Positions 1-6,596 of a DNA stretch of 8,542 nucleotides are shown here, in pieces (position 1 is the first letter of the stretch; every line of letters begins with the position of its first letter). The translations under genes were made by a program, and so were the position numbers. The DNA is taken from assembly GCA_001828295.1 (NCBI GenBank), contig MHYI01000210.1, positions 1 through 8,542 on the forward strand, given 5' to 3'. A model generated the notes under the pieces. That model was not told where the DNA came from, ran no database searches, and was given only the letters and a program-made list of their open reading frames with translations. Origin of the DNA: Planctomycetes bacterium RBG_16_41_13 (lineage in GTDB: Bacteria > Planctomycetota > Brocadiia > Brocadiales > Brocadiaceae).

Positions 1-567
1 TGCAAACTTGAAAACTCCAAAAATATTCTTATCAGTGATACTGTTGGGTTTATACAAAAATTGCCGCACTATCTTGTTTCTTCATTCAAGGCAACGCTCG
101 AAGAAACCCGAAACGCGGATATTTTATTGCATGTCGCGGATATCAGCTCCCCGCACATTCATAAACAAATAGAATCCGTAAATATAGTATTAAAAGAACT
201 TGGATGTGAAAAAAAACCAACAATTATTGTATTGAATAAACTCGATGCCCTGAAAGATGAGTCTGTTATCCCTTTACTGAAAAATCGCTATAAGAATTGT
301 ATTGTCATTTCTGCAAAAACACGCCAGGGGATACCGGAGCTGAAACAAAAGATTGCCGAAATACTGGAAAAGAGACTTCTCAATATAGAAATCTCATGCA
401 GTCAGGAAAATGGCAAATTAATAGCAGCCCTTCATGAAAATGCCCACATTCTCAGCCGCAAATCAGATGACCACCGATTCATCTTCCATCTGCTGATCGA
501 AGATAAGTTCCTCAGCAAATTACTAAAGATGCATGATGATATTCAAATAAAGGAATTAGTCCCTTAG
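1..567 (+). CDS. hflX: GTPase HflX, C-terminal part (5' end outside window)
   Basis: This is the C-terminal 188 residues of HflX, a ribosome-associated GTPase that binds the 50S subunit and splits stalled ribosomes. The frame is open from base 1, so the N-terminal nucleotide-independent domain and the P-loop (G1) lie upstream of the window. Visible G-domain motifs, numbered from the first codon here, are G3 DTVGF at 13-17, followed by the family-typical run IQKLP and SFKATLEE; G4 NKLD at 79-82; and G5 SAK at 104-106. A short C-terminal domain follows, ending with TAG at 565-567. The TTG at 61 is an internal leucine codon, not a start. The gene is convergent with lgt, whose stop codon lies 10 bases away. 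Identification is firm because the DTVGF...LP...SFKATLEE context is diagnostic of HflX among Obg-type GTPases. Confidence 0.93.
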   Translation, partial: CKLENSKNILISDTVGFIQKLPHYLVSSFKATLEETRNADILLHVADISSPHIHKQIESVNIVLKELGCEKKPTIIVLNKLDALKDESVIPLLKNRYKNCIVISAKTRQGIPELKQKIAEILEKRLLNIEISCSQENGKLIAALHENAHILSRKSDDHRFIFHLLIEDKFLSKLLKMHDDIQIKELVP

Positions 568-577
568 CAAAATATCT

Positions 578-1447
578 TTATAAGGAAGAGATATGCGGAA
601 TGTTTTTACTTGTTTTTATTCTGAGCAAAACAAAAATAGTCGTAGAGACAATAAATAGTATAATGCTTATTATCTGCGCAATGGTAAAGCAGTTAAAATA
701 TAATTGATTATCTCCCCGAAGTGCTTCCATACAAAATCTTATGATGGGATACACCATGCCAAACAGAAGAAGAATCTCTCCGTTTCTTTTTCGAAATCTG
801 AAAAAACTGTTGAGAATAAAAAACAATGCTATGTTTGAAAAAAAAGCATACAATTGTGCGGGATGAACCGGTAATGAATGCATATCGGAAAACAGAATCA
901 ACCCATGTTGATAGTGATAAATAAATACCGGGCTGCCATCAACCATACCTTGACTATCAACTGTTCTGGGAAAACAAACTGCCCACGGCAGATTGAGTGA
1001 AATCTTGCCAAAACAGCATCCATTCAAAAAACACCCAATACGTCCAAAGGCTAATCCCAGCGCGGTAGATGGCACAATAATGTCTATCACCTTTAATACG
1101 GGCAACTTTCGTTTTCTAACAAAAACTAATAGCATAATAATAGCGGCAAACAATCCGCCATAATACACCAGACCCCCTTCATAAATTTTGAATATATTTA
1201 ATAAATTATTTTTGTAATCTTCATAAAATTGTATTACAAAAAACAGCCTTGCCCCTGCTATTCCGGCAAAAATCAGATACATCCCCAAATCTGTGATGGC
1301 ATTGGGGTCGATGCCTTCTTTCTTCGCCCTCCAGCGCGCAACGGCTATGGAAACAAGAAATGCCACCATTAACATGAACCCATAGGAGTATATAGGTATA
1401 CCTTGGGAGAAAAAAGGGATAGGGATTTCGAATAAAATCCGTCTCAT
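578..1447 (-). CDS. lgt: Prolipoprotein diacylglyceryl transferase
   Basis: Lgt is the inner-membrane enzyme that transfers a diacylglyceryl group from phosphatidylglycerol to the lipobox cysteine of prolipoproteins, the first step of lipoprotein maturation. The 289-residue length is normal. The Lgt signature [11 protein letters not shown] is at 135-145, with the essential Arg (R136) and Asn (N142); HPAQLY is at 195-200 and a conserved E241...R244 pair lies in [10 protein letters not shown]. About seven hydrophobic segments can be seen (roughly 20-38, 53-72, 95-110, 120-140, 199-215, 226-240 and 255-276). The position of E. coli His103 (HGG) appears to be Tyr96 (YYGG). The start ATG overlaps the TGA stop of panD (ATGA at 1444-1447), implying translational coupling. 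The stop codon is at 578-580, close to the convergent hflX end. The call is secure. Confidence 0.95.
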   Translation of the reverse strand: MRRILFEIPIPFFSQGIPIYSYGFMLMVAFLVSIAVARWRAKKEGIDPNAITDLGMYLIFAGIAGARLFFVIQFYEDYKNNLLNIFKIYEGGLVYYGGLFAAIIMLLVFVRKRKLPVLKVIDIIVPSTALGLAFGRIGCFLNGCCFGKISLNLPWAVCFPRTVDSQGMVDGSPVFIYHYQHGLILFSDMHSLPVHPAQLYAFFSNIALFFILNSFFRFRKRNGEILLLFGMVYPIIRFCMEALRGDNQLYFNCFTIAQIISIILFIVSTTIFVLLRIKTSKNIPHISSL

Positions 1448-1806
1448 GTTGGTAGGTTTTGGAGGAGTTTATTTTTTGCGTCAACCAAAATAATCTTTGG
1501 TTTCCATCCTATAGCGTCATTGTTATTAATAAGGCAATATGAAATAATAATAACACGATCTCCAGGTTGCGCCCATCTTGCAGCTGCCCCGTTTAAGCAA
1601 ATTACCCCGGAGTTTTGTTCTCCCTCAATGACATATGTTTCTACTCTTGTTCCATTATTTATATTCAAAACCTGCACCCGCTCATAATGCAGAATATCTA
1701 CCGCAGTGAGAAGAGACTTATCGATGGTAATACTTCCGTTATATTCCAGATTGGTTTCAGTTACCGTAGCGCCATGTATTTTGGATTTACACATCTCTCG
1801 CAGCAT
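1444..1806 (-). CDS. panD: Aspartate 1-decarboxylase proenzyme
   Basis: PanD decarboxylates L-aspartate to beta-alanine for pantothenate and coenzyme A synthesis in the cytoplasm. It is made as a proenzyme that cleaves itself to form a catalytic pyruvoyl group. At 120 residues it is close to the E. coli protein, and key residues fall at the same numbers: Lys9, Tyr22, the Gly24-Ser25 cleavage site in YNGSITID, Arg54, Thr57 and Tyr58. [11 protein letters not shown] and [11 protein letters not shown] are also family-typical. The ATG at 1804-1806 is preceded by GAGG (1814-1817) at 7 bases. The stop overlaps the lgt start by four bases, so the two genes probably form a two-gene transcript. No promoter stands out clearly in the 132 bases upstream. 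The C-terminal tail, after about residue 110, is not conserved. Confidence 0.96.
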   Translation of the reverse strand: MLREMCKSKIHGATVTETNLEYNGSITIDKSLLTAVDILHYERVQVLNINNGTRVETYVIEGEQNSGVICLNGAAARWAQPGDRVIIISYCLINNNDAIGWKPKIILVDAKNKLLQNLPT

Positions 1807-1938
1807 AATTTTGCCTCAAAAAATGAAAAAGCCGTCATCGACAGCAAAATAAAGAAATGAAATACTCTCAAATAAACAAAAATGATATCATAAAATCAGC
1901 GAAAAATCACTATTGCTTCAACTAAAATTCATGCAGTT

Positions 1939-2301
1939 TTATCTTTGCCCGACAGGCGGATAGAAACTCCGGACACATATTTTTACCAAGTCCACAATTT
2001 CTTCATCTTTTAGCTTACCTTTATAGCCCGGCATCTTTCTTAAGCCATTTCCTACATGAATAATCAATCTCGAATCTGAAGCATTATCCTGCCATTTCAC
2101 ATTGTTAAAATCAGGAATATTAAAGAATAATCTACCAACAATACTCCCTTTCCCATTCATCTTATGGCATTTTTGGCATTCTCTTTCGAATACTTCCCAA
2201 ATAGCTTCTCTTTCCAGCAAAATTGTCTGTTTTTTATAACATCCCAAAAAACAGGAGGAAAAAAACGCGATGAATAAAAAACAATATTGATAATTTTTCA
2301 T
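1939..2301 (-). CDS. Small monoheme class I cytochrome c
   Basis: This 120-residue exported electron carrier has one covalently bound heme c. Residues 1-21 form a hydrophobic export signal. Cys21 in FLGC might be lipidated, but the lipobox is poor because -3 is Phe, so a soluble or signal-anchored form is equally possible. The heme site is C42-QK-C45-H46. The likely distal ligand is Met90 in RKMPGYKGKL, the usual class I arrangement. The C-terminal helix, with DEEIVDLVKICV at about 99-110, is typical of the fold. AGGAG (2308-2312) sits 6 bases before the ATG. The gene follows the octaheme HAO-like gene but is separated from it by an intrinsic terminator, and it has a candidate promoter of its own. 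A role as electron partner of the HAO-like protein is an inference from proximity; the class of protein is clear, its partner is not. Confidence 0.88.
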   Translation of the reverse strand: MKNYQYCFLFIAFFSSCFLGCYKKQTILLEREAIWEVFERECQKCHKMNGKGSIVGRLFFNIPDFNNVKWQDNASDSRLIIHVGNGLRKMPGYKGKLKDEEIVDLVKICVRSFYPPVGQR

Positions 2302-2366
2302 TTATTACTCCTGTAATTATTATCGTTTACATGCATAACCAAAAACCTGCTTAAAATGGAGTCTCG

Positions 2367-2395
2367 ATTCTATCTCTGTATTGTCAAAACAACAA
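2367..2395 (-). promoter_or_regulatory. Candidate sigma70-type promoter for the monoheme cytochrome c gene
   Basis: On the minus strand, TTGTTG (2390-2395) and TAGAAT (2367-2372) are separated by 17 bases, a spacing typical of housekeeping promoters. The -10 matches consensus at five of six positions and the -35 at three. A perfect TTGACA (2382-2387) also occurs here but has no -10 at a suitable distance. The site lies just beyond the terminator of the upstream gene, where a new promoter would be expected. Sigma-factor preferences in this group were not checked. Confidence 0.3.
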
Positions 2396-2396
2396 T

Positions 2397-2444
2397 AAAA
2401 AAACAGAAGGCATAACCTTTTATTAAGCATTATACCTTCTGTTT
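2397..2444 (-). terminator. Strong intrinsic terminator of the HAO-like gene cluster
   Basis: Arms at 2401-2415 and 2430-2444 pair along 15 positions; in minus-strand RNA there are 14 Watson-Crick pairs and one G-U. The loop has 14 bases. The 3' end of the stem runs into seven consecutive T residues on the minus strand (2397-2403). The structure starts 30 bases after the octaheme gene stop (2475). It marks the end of the upstream transcription unit and separates it from the monoheme cytochrome gene. Confidence 0.88.
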
Positions 2445-2474
2445 ATTACAATACTTTATCAAAAGTCTAAAACA

Positions 2475-4250
2475 CTATTCAACTAAACAATCAGCGCCCT
2501 CGTGTTTACATGCAGCCTTGTCCACATCACCCGGCTTTCTCTTCCAACCCAGGAGCAAGTCGGTATATTCACCGTGCTTCCAGAAATCGTATGCCTTATG
2601 CTTTATCCCCACTCTCTCTTCCAAAGCCTTTATTCTTCTAAGTTTGCTTGCTTCCGCCTTTACCTGAATCAACCAGCGGTCCTGCAGAAAAGCACCTTTA
2701 CCATAAGTGGCACCATACATTGCTCCGTGTGCCATTGCCTTGTAAACAGCATTGGTAATATACACCAGCATCTCAAATGCCGTCCGCTCTATATCGGATA
2801 CATTATACATCCTGCCTTCACCACCAAGGAGACTAAAGGTATAATGACCTGCGTAGTCAGGCGCCAAATCTTGGGGCATCGGATCCAGCATCCCGTCATT
2901 ATAAAGGTCAACCACTATTTTCATGGCTTCGCGCCATTTTGTAAAACTGACTTTTATCGCTTCGTCCATCGCCTCAAGTTGATCAGCCGCAAATCTTGGA
3001 GAATGGCATCCTTTGCATGTGTTTATCCAACTCTGTCTGGCCTCCTTATATTTTGGGGCGCCCCTGTCGACCAATGATGTGCCCATGTGACTATTTACTG
3101 TGGAGAATTTTTGTGCATTATGTTCTCCATCTCTCATATGACAATATGCACAAGTGGGCGTTTTGTAATTTTCAGGTTTCATTGGTTTTGTCCAGTCCCA
3201 CGTATGCTGCTCCGACTCATAAATCATCCCATGATAGGATTCCCTGTACATTTCGTATTCATAATGATCCAAACCTGTGTGGCAAATACCACAATTGTTT
3301 GGTTTTCTTGCTTCAGCTAAGGAAAAATCATGCCTGGTATGACATCCATCACACCTGTTCTCCGCTATCCCATGACATGTAGCACAGGCAGTCACCTCGG
3401 CTGCAGGTTTTGCAATCTGCCACGGGGCTTCGATTGTACTCACATGAAAGGCATAGGTGTGCGAAGCCATTGCCCCGCCACGATGCCCTTCTTTTTGCTC
3501 CGGATGACACTCCCCGCAGTGTTGCCATGAAGGCATGTATAATTGTTGGTGATTGTTGCCATGGCATTTATCACAGCCAACCACCTGTTCTACTGCAGCA
3601 TGTTTACTCTTCTTCCATTGCGCTACAATACCAGGGGTCTGGATCGTATGGCACATAAGACATTCCCCGTGCGTGAATTCACCTCCAATTGCCTGGTTTG
3701 GTGTATAATAATGATCAGGGTCGTACCATCTCATAAGAGGTAAAAAACTAAATAATTTCCCAAATTTGCCTTCGCCCGGCAATAATTCCTTTGGCGGCGT
3801 ATATGTCGCTGTTAAACCTAAATGATACACATCTCCGGAGTTGTCTGGCCCGATTTTCTCTCCGGTAAGTTCGGAAATAATTTGTTGTATAGTTCTGGCA
3901 TCTTTAGGATGAGTGTCAGCCGCATCTTCTTTGACGGCAGGGGCATGTTTTTCTTCCTGTTTTTCAGAAACAGGAGGTTCTGCTTTTTCTTCTGGTTTTT
4001 CCTGCTTCACAACTTCTTTTTTCTCTTCTTTTGGAGTCACAGTTTTTTGTTCGGTTTTTGTATCTTTTATCTCTGTGGTAGCATCCCTTTTTTCTGATTT
4101 TTCAGATTTGGAGGAAATTTTTTCTTTTTTTTCTTTCTTTTCCTTTATGTTAATTTCCGCATCTGCATGTACATACCTGAAACCAAACTGTTCGCCAACA
4201 AAAAGGATGAACAGGCACATCACCACTGCGACTTTTAGAAATTTATACAT
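2475..4250 (-). CDS. Octaheme c-type cytochrome of the hydroxylamine oxidoreductase (HAO) family
   Basis: The HAO family oxidises or reduces small nitrogen compounds (hydroxylamine, hydrazine, NO, nitrite) outside the cytoplasm; in anammox bacteria these enzymes sit in the anammoxosome. The protein has 591 residues. A Sec signal (1 to about 29, cleavage near VHA) is followed by a Lys/Glu-rich low-complexity segment (about 36-110). Eight CXXCH sites begin at Cys197, 226, 245, 289, 300, 320, 367 and 412, with family-typical stretches such as HTIQTPGIVAQW and LDHYEYEMYRESYHG. Heme 4 (C289-H293) would be the active site by position. A heme-free, helix-rich C-terminal region follows, with no membrane anchor. 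GGAGG lies 8 bases before the ATG. In oxidative members a tyrosine from a neighbouring subunit crosslinks to heme 4; Tyr503, 512 and 516 lie in the right general region, but I cannot align them by eye. The direction of catalysis and the substrate are therefore open. Family assignment is strong. Confidence 0.9.
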   Translation of the reverse strand: MYKFLKVAVVMCLFILFVGEQFGFRYVHADAEINIKEKKEKKEKISSKSEKSEKRDATTEIKDTKTEQKTVTPKEEKKEVVKQEKPEEKAEPPVSEKQEEKHAPAVKEDAADTHPKDARTIQQIISELTGEKIGPDNSGDVYHLGLTATYTPPKELLPGEGKFGKLFSFLPLMRWYDPDHYYTPNQAIGGEFTHGECLMCHTIQTPGIVAQWKKSKHAAVEQVVGCDKCHGNNHQQLYMPSWQHCGECHPEQKEGHRGGAMASHTYAFHVSTIEAPWQIAKPAAEVTACATCHGIAENRCDGCHTRHDFSLAEARKPNNCGICHTGLDHYEYEMYRESYHGMIYESEQHTWDWTKPMKPENYKTPTCAYCHMRDGEHNAQKFSTVNSHMGTSLVDRGAPKYKEARQSWINTCKGCHSPRFAADQLEAMDEAIKVSFTKWREAMKIVVDLYNDGMLDPMPQDLAPDYAGHYTFSLLGGEGRMYNVSDIERTAFEMLVYITNAVYKAMAHGAMYGATYGKGAFLQDRWLIQVKAEASKLRRIKALEERVGIKHKAYDFWKHGEYTDLLLGWKRKPGDVDKAACKHEGADCLVE

Positions 4251-4258
4251 ACTCTATG

Positions 4259-4263
4259 CCTCC
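4259..4263 (-). promoter_or_regulatory. Consensus ribosome binding site of the HAO-like gene
   Basis: AAAGGAGG on the minus strand places GGAGG 8 bases before the ATG at 4248-4250. It is the longest anti-Shine-Dalgarno match in the window. It fixes the start of the 591-residue protein and suggests efficient translation. Confidence 0.75.
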
Positions 4264-4298
4264 TTTGTACATTAATTAATTTTCCTTGCTGAAAACCA

Positions 4299-4535
4299 TT
4301 ACTTTTTTACTATCTCAACCTTCCAGATATCCGGTCCTTGCTCGATATATTTCCATTCCATTTGACCGGGACGCTCCGCTTCTAATTGATATTTTAAAGG
4401 TTTTGGGTCATGATCATTTATCAATACCATCATCTCTCCCGCTCTTAATCCGTCAAACGTATTAAAAATTTTTGGATGTCGCTCTCTTGGTATAATATTT
4501 CTCACATCCAGTATAATTCGGTCTTCAATATTCAT
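4299..4535 (-). CDS. DUF2249 domain protein
   Basis: This 78-residue protein is a stand-alone DUF2249 (PF10006) domain whose biochemical function is not established. Hallmarks are LDVR at 9-12, RHPKIF at 19-24, the NDHDPKPLKYQL block at 40-51, ERPG at 54-57, and the C-terminal pattern W-x-Y...GP-x-x-W-x-V. There is no signal peptide or membrane segment, so it is cytoplasmic. His20 and the His42/Asp41/Asp43 cluster are the obvious candidates for ligand binding. From general knowledge, DUF2249 domains recur near nitric oxide and denitrification genes and beside hemerythrin-like or cupin domains, which fits this neighbourhood. AAGGAG (4541-4546) lies 5 bases before the ATG. It sits 25 bases downstream of the cupin gene and 48 bases upstream of the HAO-like gene, all on one strand. 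Confidence 0.88.
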   Translation of the reverse strand: MNIEDRIILDVRNIIPRERHPKIFNTFDGLRAGEMMVLINDHDPKPLKYQLEAERPGQMEWKYIEQGPDIWKVEIVKK

Positions 4536-4560
4536 CTATTCTCCTTCGCAAAAATATTTA

Positions 4561-4869
4561 TTATGGTGGCGGTATAACATACTGCAATATAGTCATTTGT
4601 TTACTTGCTTTTATTTCAAACTGTTCAACGCCTTCAAAAATTACTAACGAATCCGCCTTAAGACTACAGGTATCAGACCCCTGCGTTAAAGAACCATTGC
4701 CCGAAACCACTAAGAGAATTATCTGAGAATTCGTTATTTTCGGTATAACTTCCTGGCCTTCTTCCATGCACAACAATTCCAGCAGGAGGTTGTTACTCTT
4801 AAATAATGTATCCGATAGATAACTCTGCTGTGAAAATTTTACTTTTTCTTCTAAAACTATTTTACCCAT
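4561..4869 (-). CDS. Small cupin-like protein lacking metal ligands (paralogue 1)
   Basis: This 102-residue single-domain protein has a predicted beta-rich cupin pattern and no export signal. It aligns without gaps over its length to the neighbouring cupin; by hand I count about 24 identical positions, including EK at 8-9, C34-M35-E36, G38-Q39, N47-S48, G57 and G59. The first cupin motif has no histidine: the ligand positions read IPKITNS. The second motif has lost its Gly, Pro and His. It is therefore unlikely to hold a metal in the usual cupin way and may be a structural, regulatory or heterodimer partner of the other copy. GAGG (4878-4881) precedes the ATG by 8 bases and overlaps the stop codon of the upstream cupin gene, so translation is probably coupled. 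The fold call rests mainly on its paralogue. Confidence 0.65.
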   Translation of the reverse strand: MGKIVLEEKVKFSQQSYLSDTLFKSNNLLLELLCMEEGQEVIPKITNSQIILLVVSGNGSLTQGSDTCSLKADSLVIFEGVEQFEIKASKQMTILQYVIPPP

Positions 4870-4880
4870 GTTTAATACCT

Positions 4881-5186
4881 CTACCCTCCTGCACTTACTG
4901 CTAAAACAACCATTCTTTCAAGACACTTCATCCCCCGAGAAGAACCCTCAGGTGCAACAATAACCATTCCTTTTTCCATTGTAATTTTCTCATCATCCAA
5001 GGTAAAAATCCCTTTGCCCTCCTTCACATAAAATATACCTGCAGAATTCCCGGCGTGGGGAGGAATTACTTGCCCCGGCTCCATGCAAATGAGAGGCATT
5101 TTTACTTTCGGGGAGGCATACAGAATATTGGGAATAAAATGATCTTTGTGGAATGTTATTTTTTCTTGCAGGTTAATATGTTTCAA
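4881..5186 (-). CDS. Small cupin-domain protein (paralogue 2), TTG start
   Basis: This is a 101-residue single cupin domain with no export signal. The first motif can be followed as G38-x5-H44 up to G59 (GQVIPPHAGNS, then VKEGKG) and the second as G73-x5-P79-x-G81. Only His44 of the usual ligands remains; the second His of HxH is Gly46, the Glu is absent, and the motif-2 His is Arg84. Metal binding is doubtful or atypical. The start is TTG (5184-5186): a TAA lies in frame two codons upstream, no ATG occurs until residue 30, and this start gives an N-terminus matching the paralogue position for position (both have E8-K9 and F12). The best upstream purine run, GAGG at 5201-5204, is 14 bases away, longer than ideal. 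It leads a tight cupin-cupin-DUF2249 series. The substrate is unknown. Confidence 0.75.
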   Translation of the reverse strand: MKHINLQEKITFHKDHFIPNILYASPKVKMPLICMEPGQVIPPHAGNSAGIFYVKEGKGIFTLDDEKITMEKGMVIVAPEGSSRGMKCLERMVVLAVSAGG

Positions 5187-5225
5187 TGTTTATCTATCTT
5201 CCTCTTAAATCTTTTTAAAAATTAA

Positions 5226-5231
5226 ATTATA
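5226..5231 (-). promoter_or_regulatory. Candidate -10 box upstream of the cupin genes
   Basis: A perfect TATAAT occurs on the minus strand in an AT-rich 94-base gap, 39 bases before the cupin TTG start. No good -35 lies at 16-18 bases. A TTGATA (5236-5241) is present but only 4 bases upstream of this box. In so AT-rich a gap a chance match is quite possible. If real, it would make cupin-cupin-DUF2249-HAO-like a separately initiated unit. Confidence 0.25.
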
Positions 5232-5280
5232 TGTTTATCAACTATTTTTTCCGTTTGTAGATGCACAGGCTGTTTAATTA

Positions 5281-5508
5281 TTATGTCTTATTTATTTCTT
5301 TAGATGCGGCTTCATTTAGCTCCTGCACAAATTTATCAACATCCGTATTATGCATCATACATGCCAAATTTATATCCTCCGTACCAAAAGAGGGGCAATC
5401 AAAACAACCCTTTCCAAAATACTTTGTAAAAACTTCTTTAGTCGCAGGATATTTCTTTGTCACTTCCCCTGTACTCATTTTTTTTGTAATAAGAACTTCT
5501 TTCTCCAT
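5281..5508 (-). CDS. DUF1858 domain protein with CXXC motif
   Basis: This 75-residue protein is a single DUF1858 (PF08984) domain, the type described as a redox-disulfide domain associated with hybrid cluster protein. Family features are the opening ITKKMSTGEVTKKYP, the F-x-K-Y-F-G stretch, then C35-F-D-C38-P, and a C-terminal helix with DVDKFVQELNEA. A third cysteine, Cys50, is also present. The CXXC could form a reversible disulfide or bind a metal. There is no signal peptide, so it is cytoplasmic. I start it at the ATG at 5506-5508 because a perfect GGAGG lies 7 bases upstream. A start six codons earlier (5526) would put this ribosome binding site inside the gene. The ATG follows the oxidoreductase TAA by two bases. 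Related domains often sit near NO and hydroxylamine metabolism genes, consistent with the HAO-like gene downstream. Confidence 0.87.
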   Translation of the reverse strand: MEKEVLITKKMSTGEVTKKYPATKEVFTKYFGKGCFDCPSFGTEDINLACMMHNTDVDKFVQELNEAASKEINKT

Positions 5509-5510
5509 AT

Positions 5511-6539
5511 TTAATCCTCCATACATTGTGCGCGTGAGTGCGCAAGATTTCTTTCTATCTCCTGCAAAATATCATTTGCAACCTCTATTGCCTTTAAACC
5601 TTCTTCCCCTGAAACTTCCGGTTCCTTGTTTTCCAAAATACACGTAACAAAAGACTCCAGCTCTTTTTTTAGTGGTTCGTAATCATCCATTTTAATATGT
5701 TCTACCTTTAGCAAATCTCCAAACACATAGCTTTTTAGGTCTGCAATGGTCGAAACATCCATCTCTGAAATATTAAGCGCACTGAGGGTTAGTTTGGGGG
5801 ATTTTTTATATATTAACCCTTCTTTCTTCTGATAATCAATGGAAATATATGAGTCTTCGGAAAACAATCTCACTTTCCGCATAGGCTGAATAGACACCCT
5901 GCTGGCAGTGATGTTTGCCACACAGCCATTCTGAAATTGAATGCGTGCATTTGCAATATCCTCTTTGTCGGCAATAACATTTACGCCAACAGCATCAATT
6001 TTCTTCACCTTTGAGCCTGTCATATTCAGTATTATATCTATGTCATGTATCATTAAATCCAGGACAACGCCTATATCGGCAGATCGAAATGTGAAGGGAC
6101 TTAAACGATGGCACTCTATAAATCTTGGATTGGAAGAGAGTTTTTTTATTGCAACAATAACCGGATTAAACCTCTCAATATACCCCGCCTGAAGCACAAG
6201 TCCTTTCTTCTTGCTTAGACTTATTAATTCTTTCGCTTCAGATACAGTTCCTGTCATTGGTTTTTCAACGAGGACGTGAACACCATGAGTAAGGAAGTCT
6301 TTTGCAATTGCGTAATGCGATTTTGTGGGAACAGCAATACTTACGGCAGAAACCTTATCTATTACATCCTGATAATTTACATACCATTGTGTATTATAGC
6401 GCCGGGCTATTTTTTCTGCTTGTTTGTTCAGTACATCAACCACTCCAACCAATTCGACGCCTGGTAATTCAGCAAATACCCTGGCATGCTCTTTCCCTAA
6501 ATGACCGACACCTATTACCGCCACCTTTAACTTATGCAT
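5511..6539 (-). CDS. Gfo/Idh/MocA family NAD(P)-dependent oxidoreductase, GnnA-like candidate
   Basis: This 342-residue sugar-type dehydrogenase has an N-terminal Rossmann domain (about 1-120) with the dinucleotide motif G10-x-G12-x-x-G15 and an acidic Asp35 in VVD that suggests NAD preference. It also carries the family EKP signature at 92-94, ERFNP at 122-126, and D161-x3-H165-D166, the usual catalytic region of the C-terminal alpha/beta domain. It lies just downstream of lpxA on the same strand. In Acidithiobacillus and Leptospira, GnnA is a Gfo/Idh/MocA enzyme that oxidises UDP-GlcNAc at C3 before GnnB transaminates it, giving a diamino sugar that LpxA acylates. That makes GnnA an attractive role here, but no gnnB is in the window and the family is broad. 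AAGG (6545-6548) lies 5 bases before the ATG. The family is sure, the substrate is not. Confidence 0.9.
   Translation of the reverse strand: MHKLKVAVIGVGHLGKEHARVFAELPGVELVGVVDVLNKQAEKIARRYNTQWYVNYQDVIDKVSAVSIAVPTKSHYAIAKDFLTHGVHVLVEKPMTGTVSEAKELISLSKKKGLVLQAGYIERFNPVIVAIKKLSSNPRFIECHRLSPFTFRSADIGVVLDLMIHDIDIILNMTGSKVKKIDAVGVNVIADKEDIANARIQFQNGCVANITASRVSIQPMRKVRLFSEDSYISIDYQKKEGLIYKKSPKLTLSALNISEMDVSTIADLKSYVFGDLLKVEHIKMDDYEPLKKELESFVTCILENKEPEVSGEEGLKAIEVANDILQEIERNLAHSRAQCMED
5516..5520 (-). promoter_or_regulatory. Ribosome binding site deciding the DUF1858 start
   Basis: GGAGG on the minus strand is 7 bases before the ATG at 5506-5508 and lies within the last codons of the upstream oxidoreductase gene. 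It supports the 75-residue product over an 81-residue version beginning at 5526. Confidence 0.75.
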
Positions 6540-6596
6540 ACTTACCTTCTAAAATTGCCAAAAACAAACCCTCTTCTTCTCTTTAACCTGGTTGAG

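Noticed and set aside
572..594. Inverted repeat ATATCT...AGATAT at the hflX/lgt junction as a bidirectional terminator
   Set aside because: The stem is only six AT-rich pairs and no T-run follows on either strand, so it is too weak to call.
1882..1891. Perfect 10-base palindrome ATGATATCAT upstream of panD
   Set aside because: It is short, lies in very AT-rich DNA and has no second copy; chance explains it.
2502..3077. A 191-codon open frame on the plus strand inside the octaheme gene
   Set aside because: It is antisense to an unambiguous eight-heme protein, resembles no family I know, and is explained by the codon structure of the real gene.
3744..3755. A 12-base match to part of the inverted-repeat arm inside the HAO-like gene
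   Set aside because: It is an AT-rich partial match inside conserved coding sequence, so not a second copy of the element.
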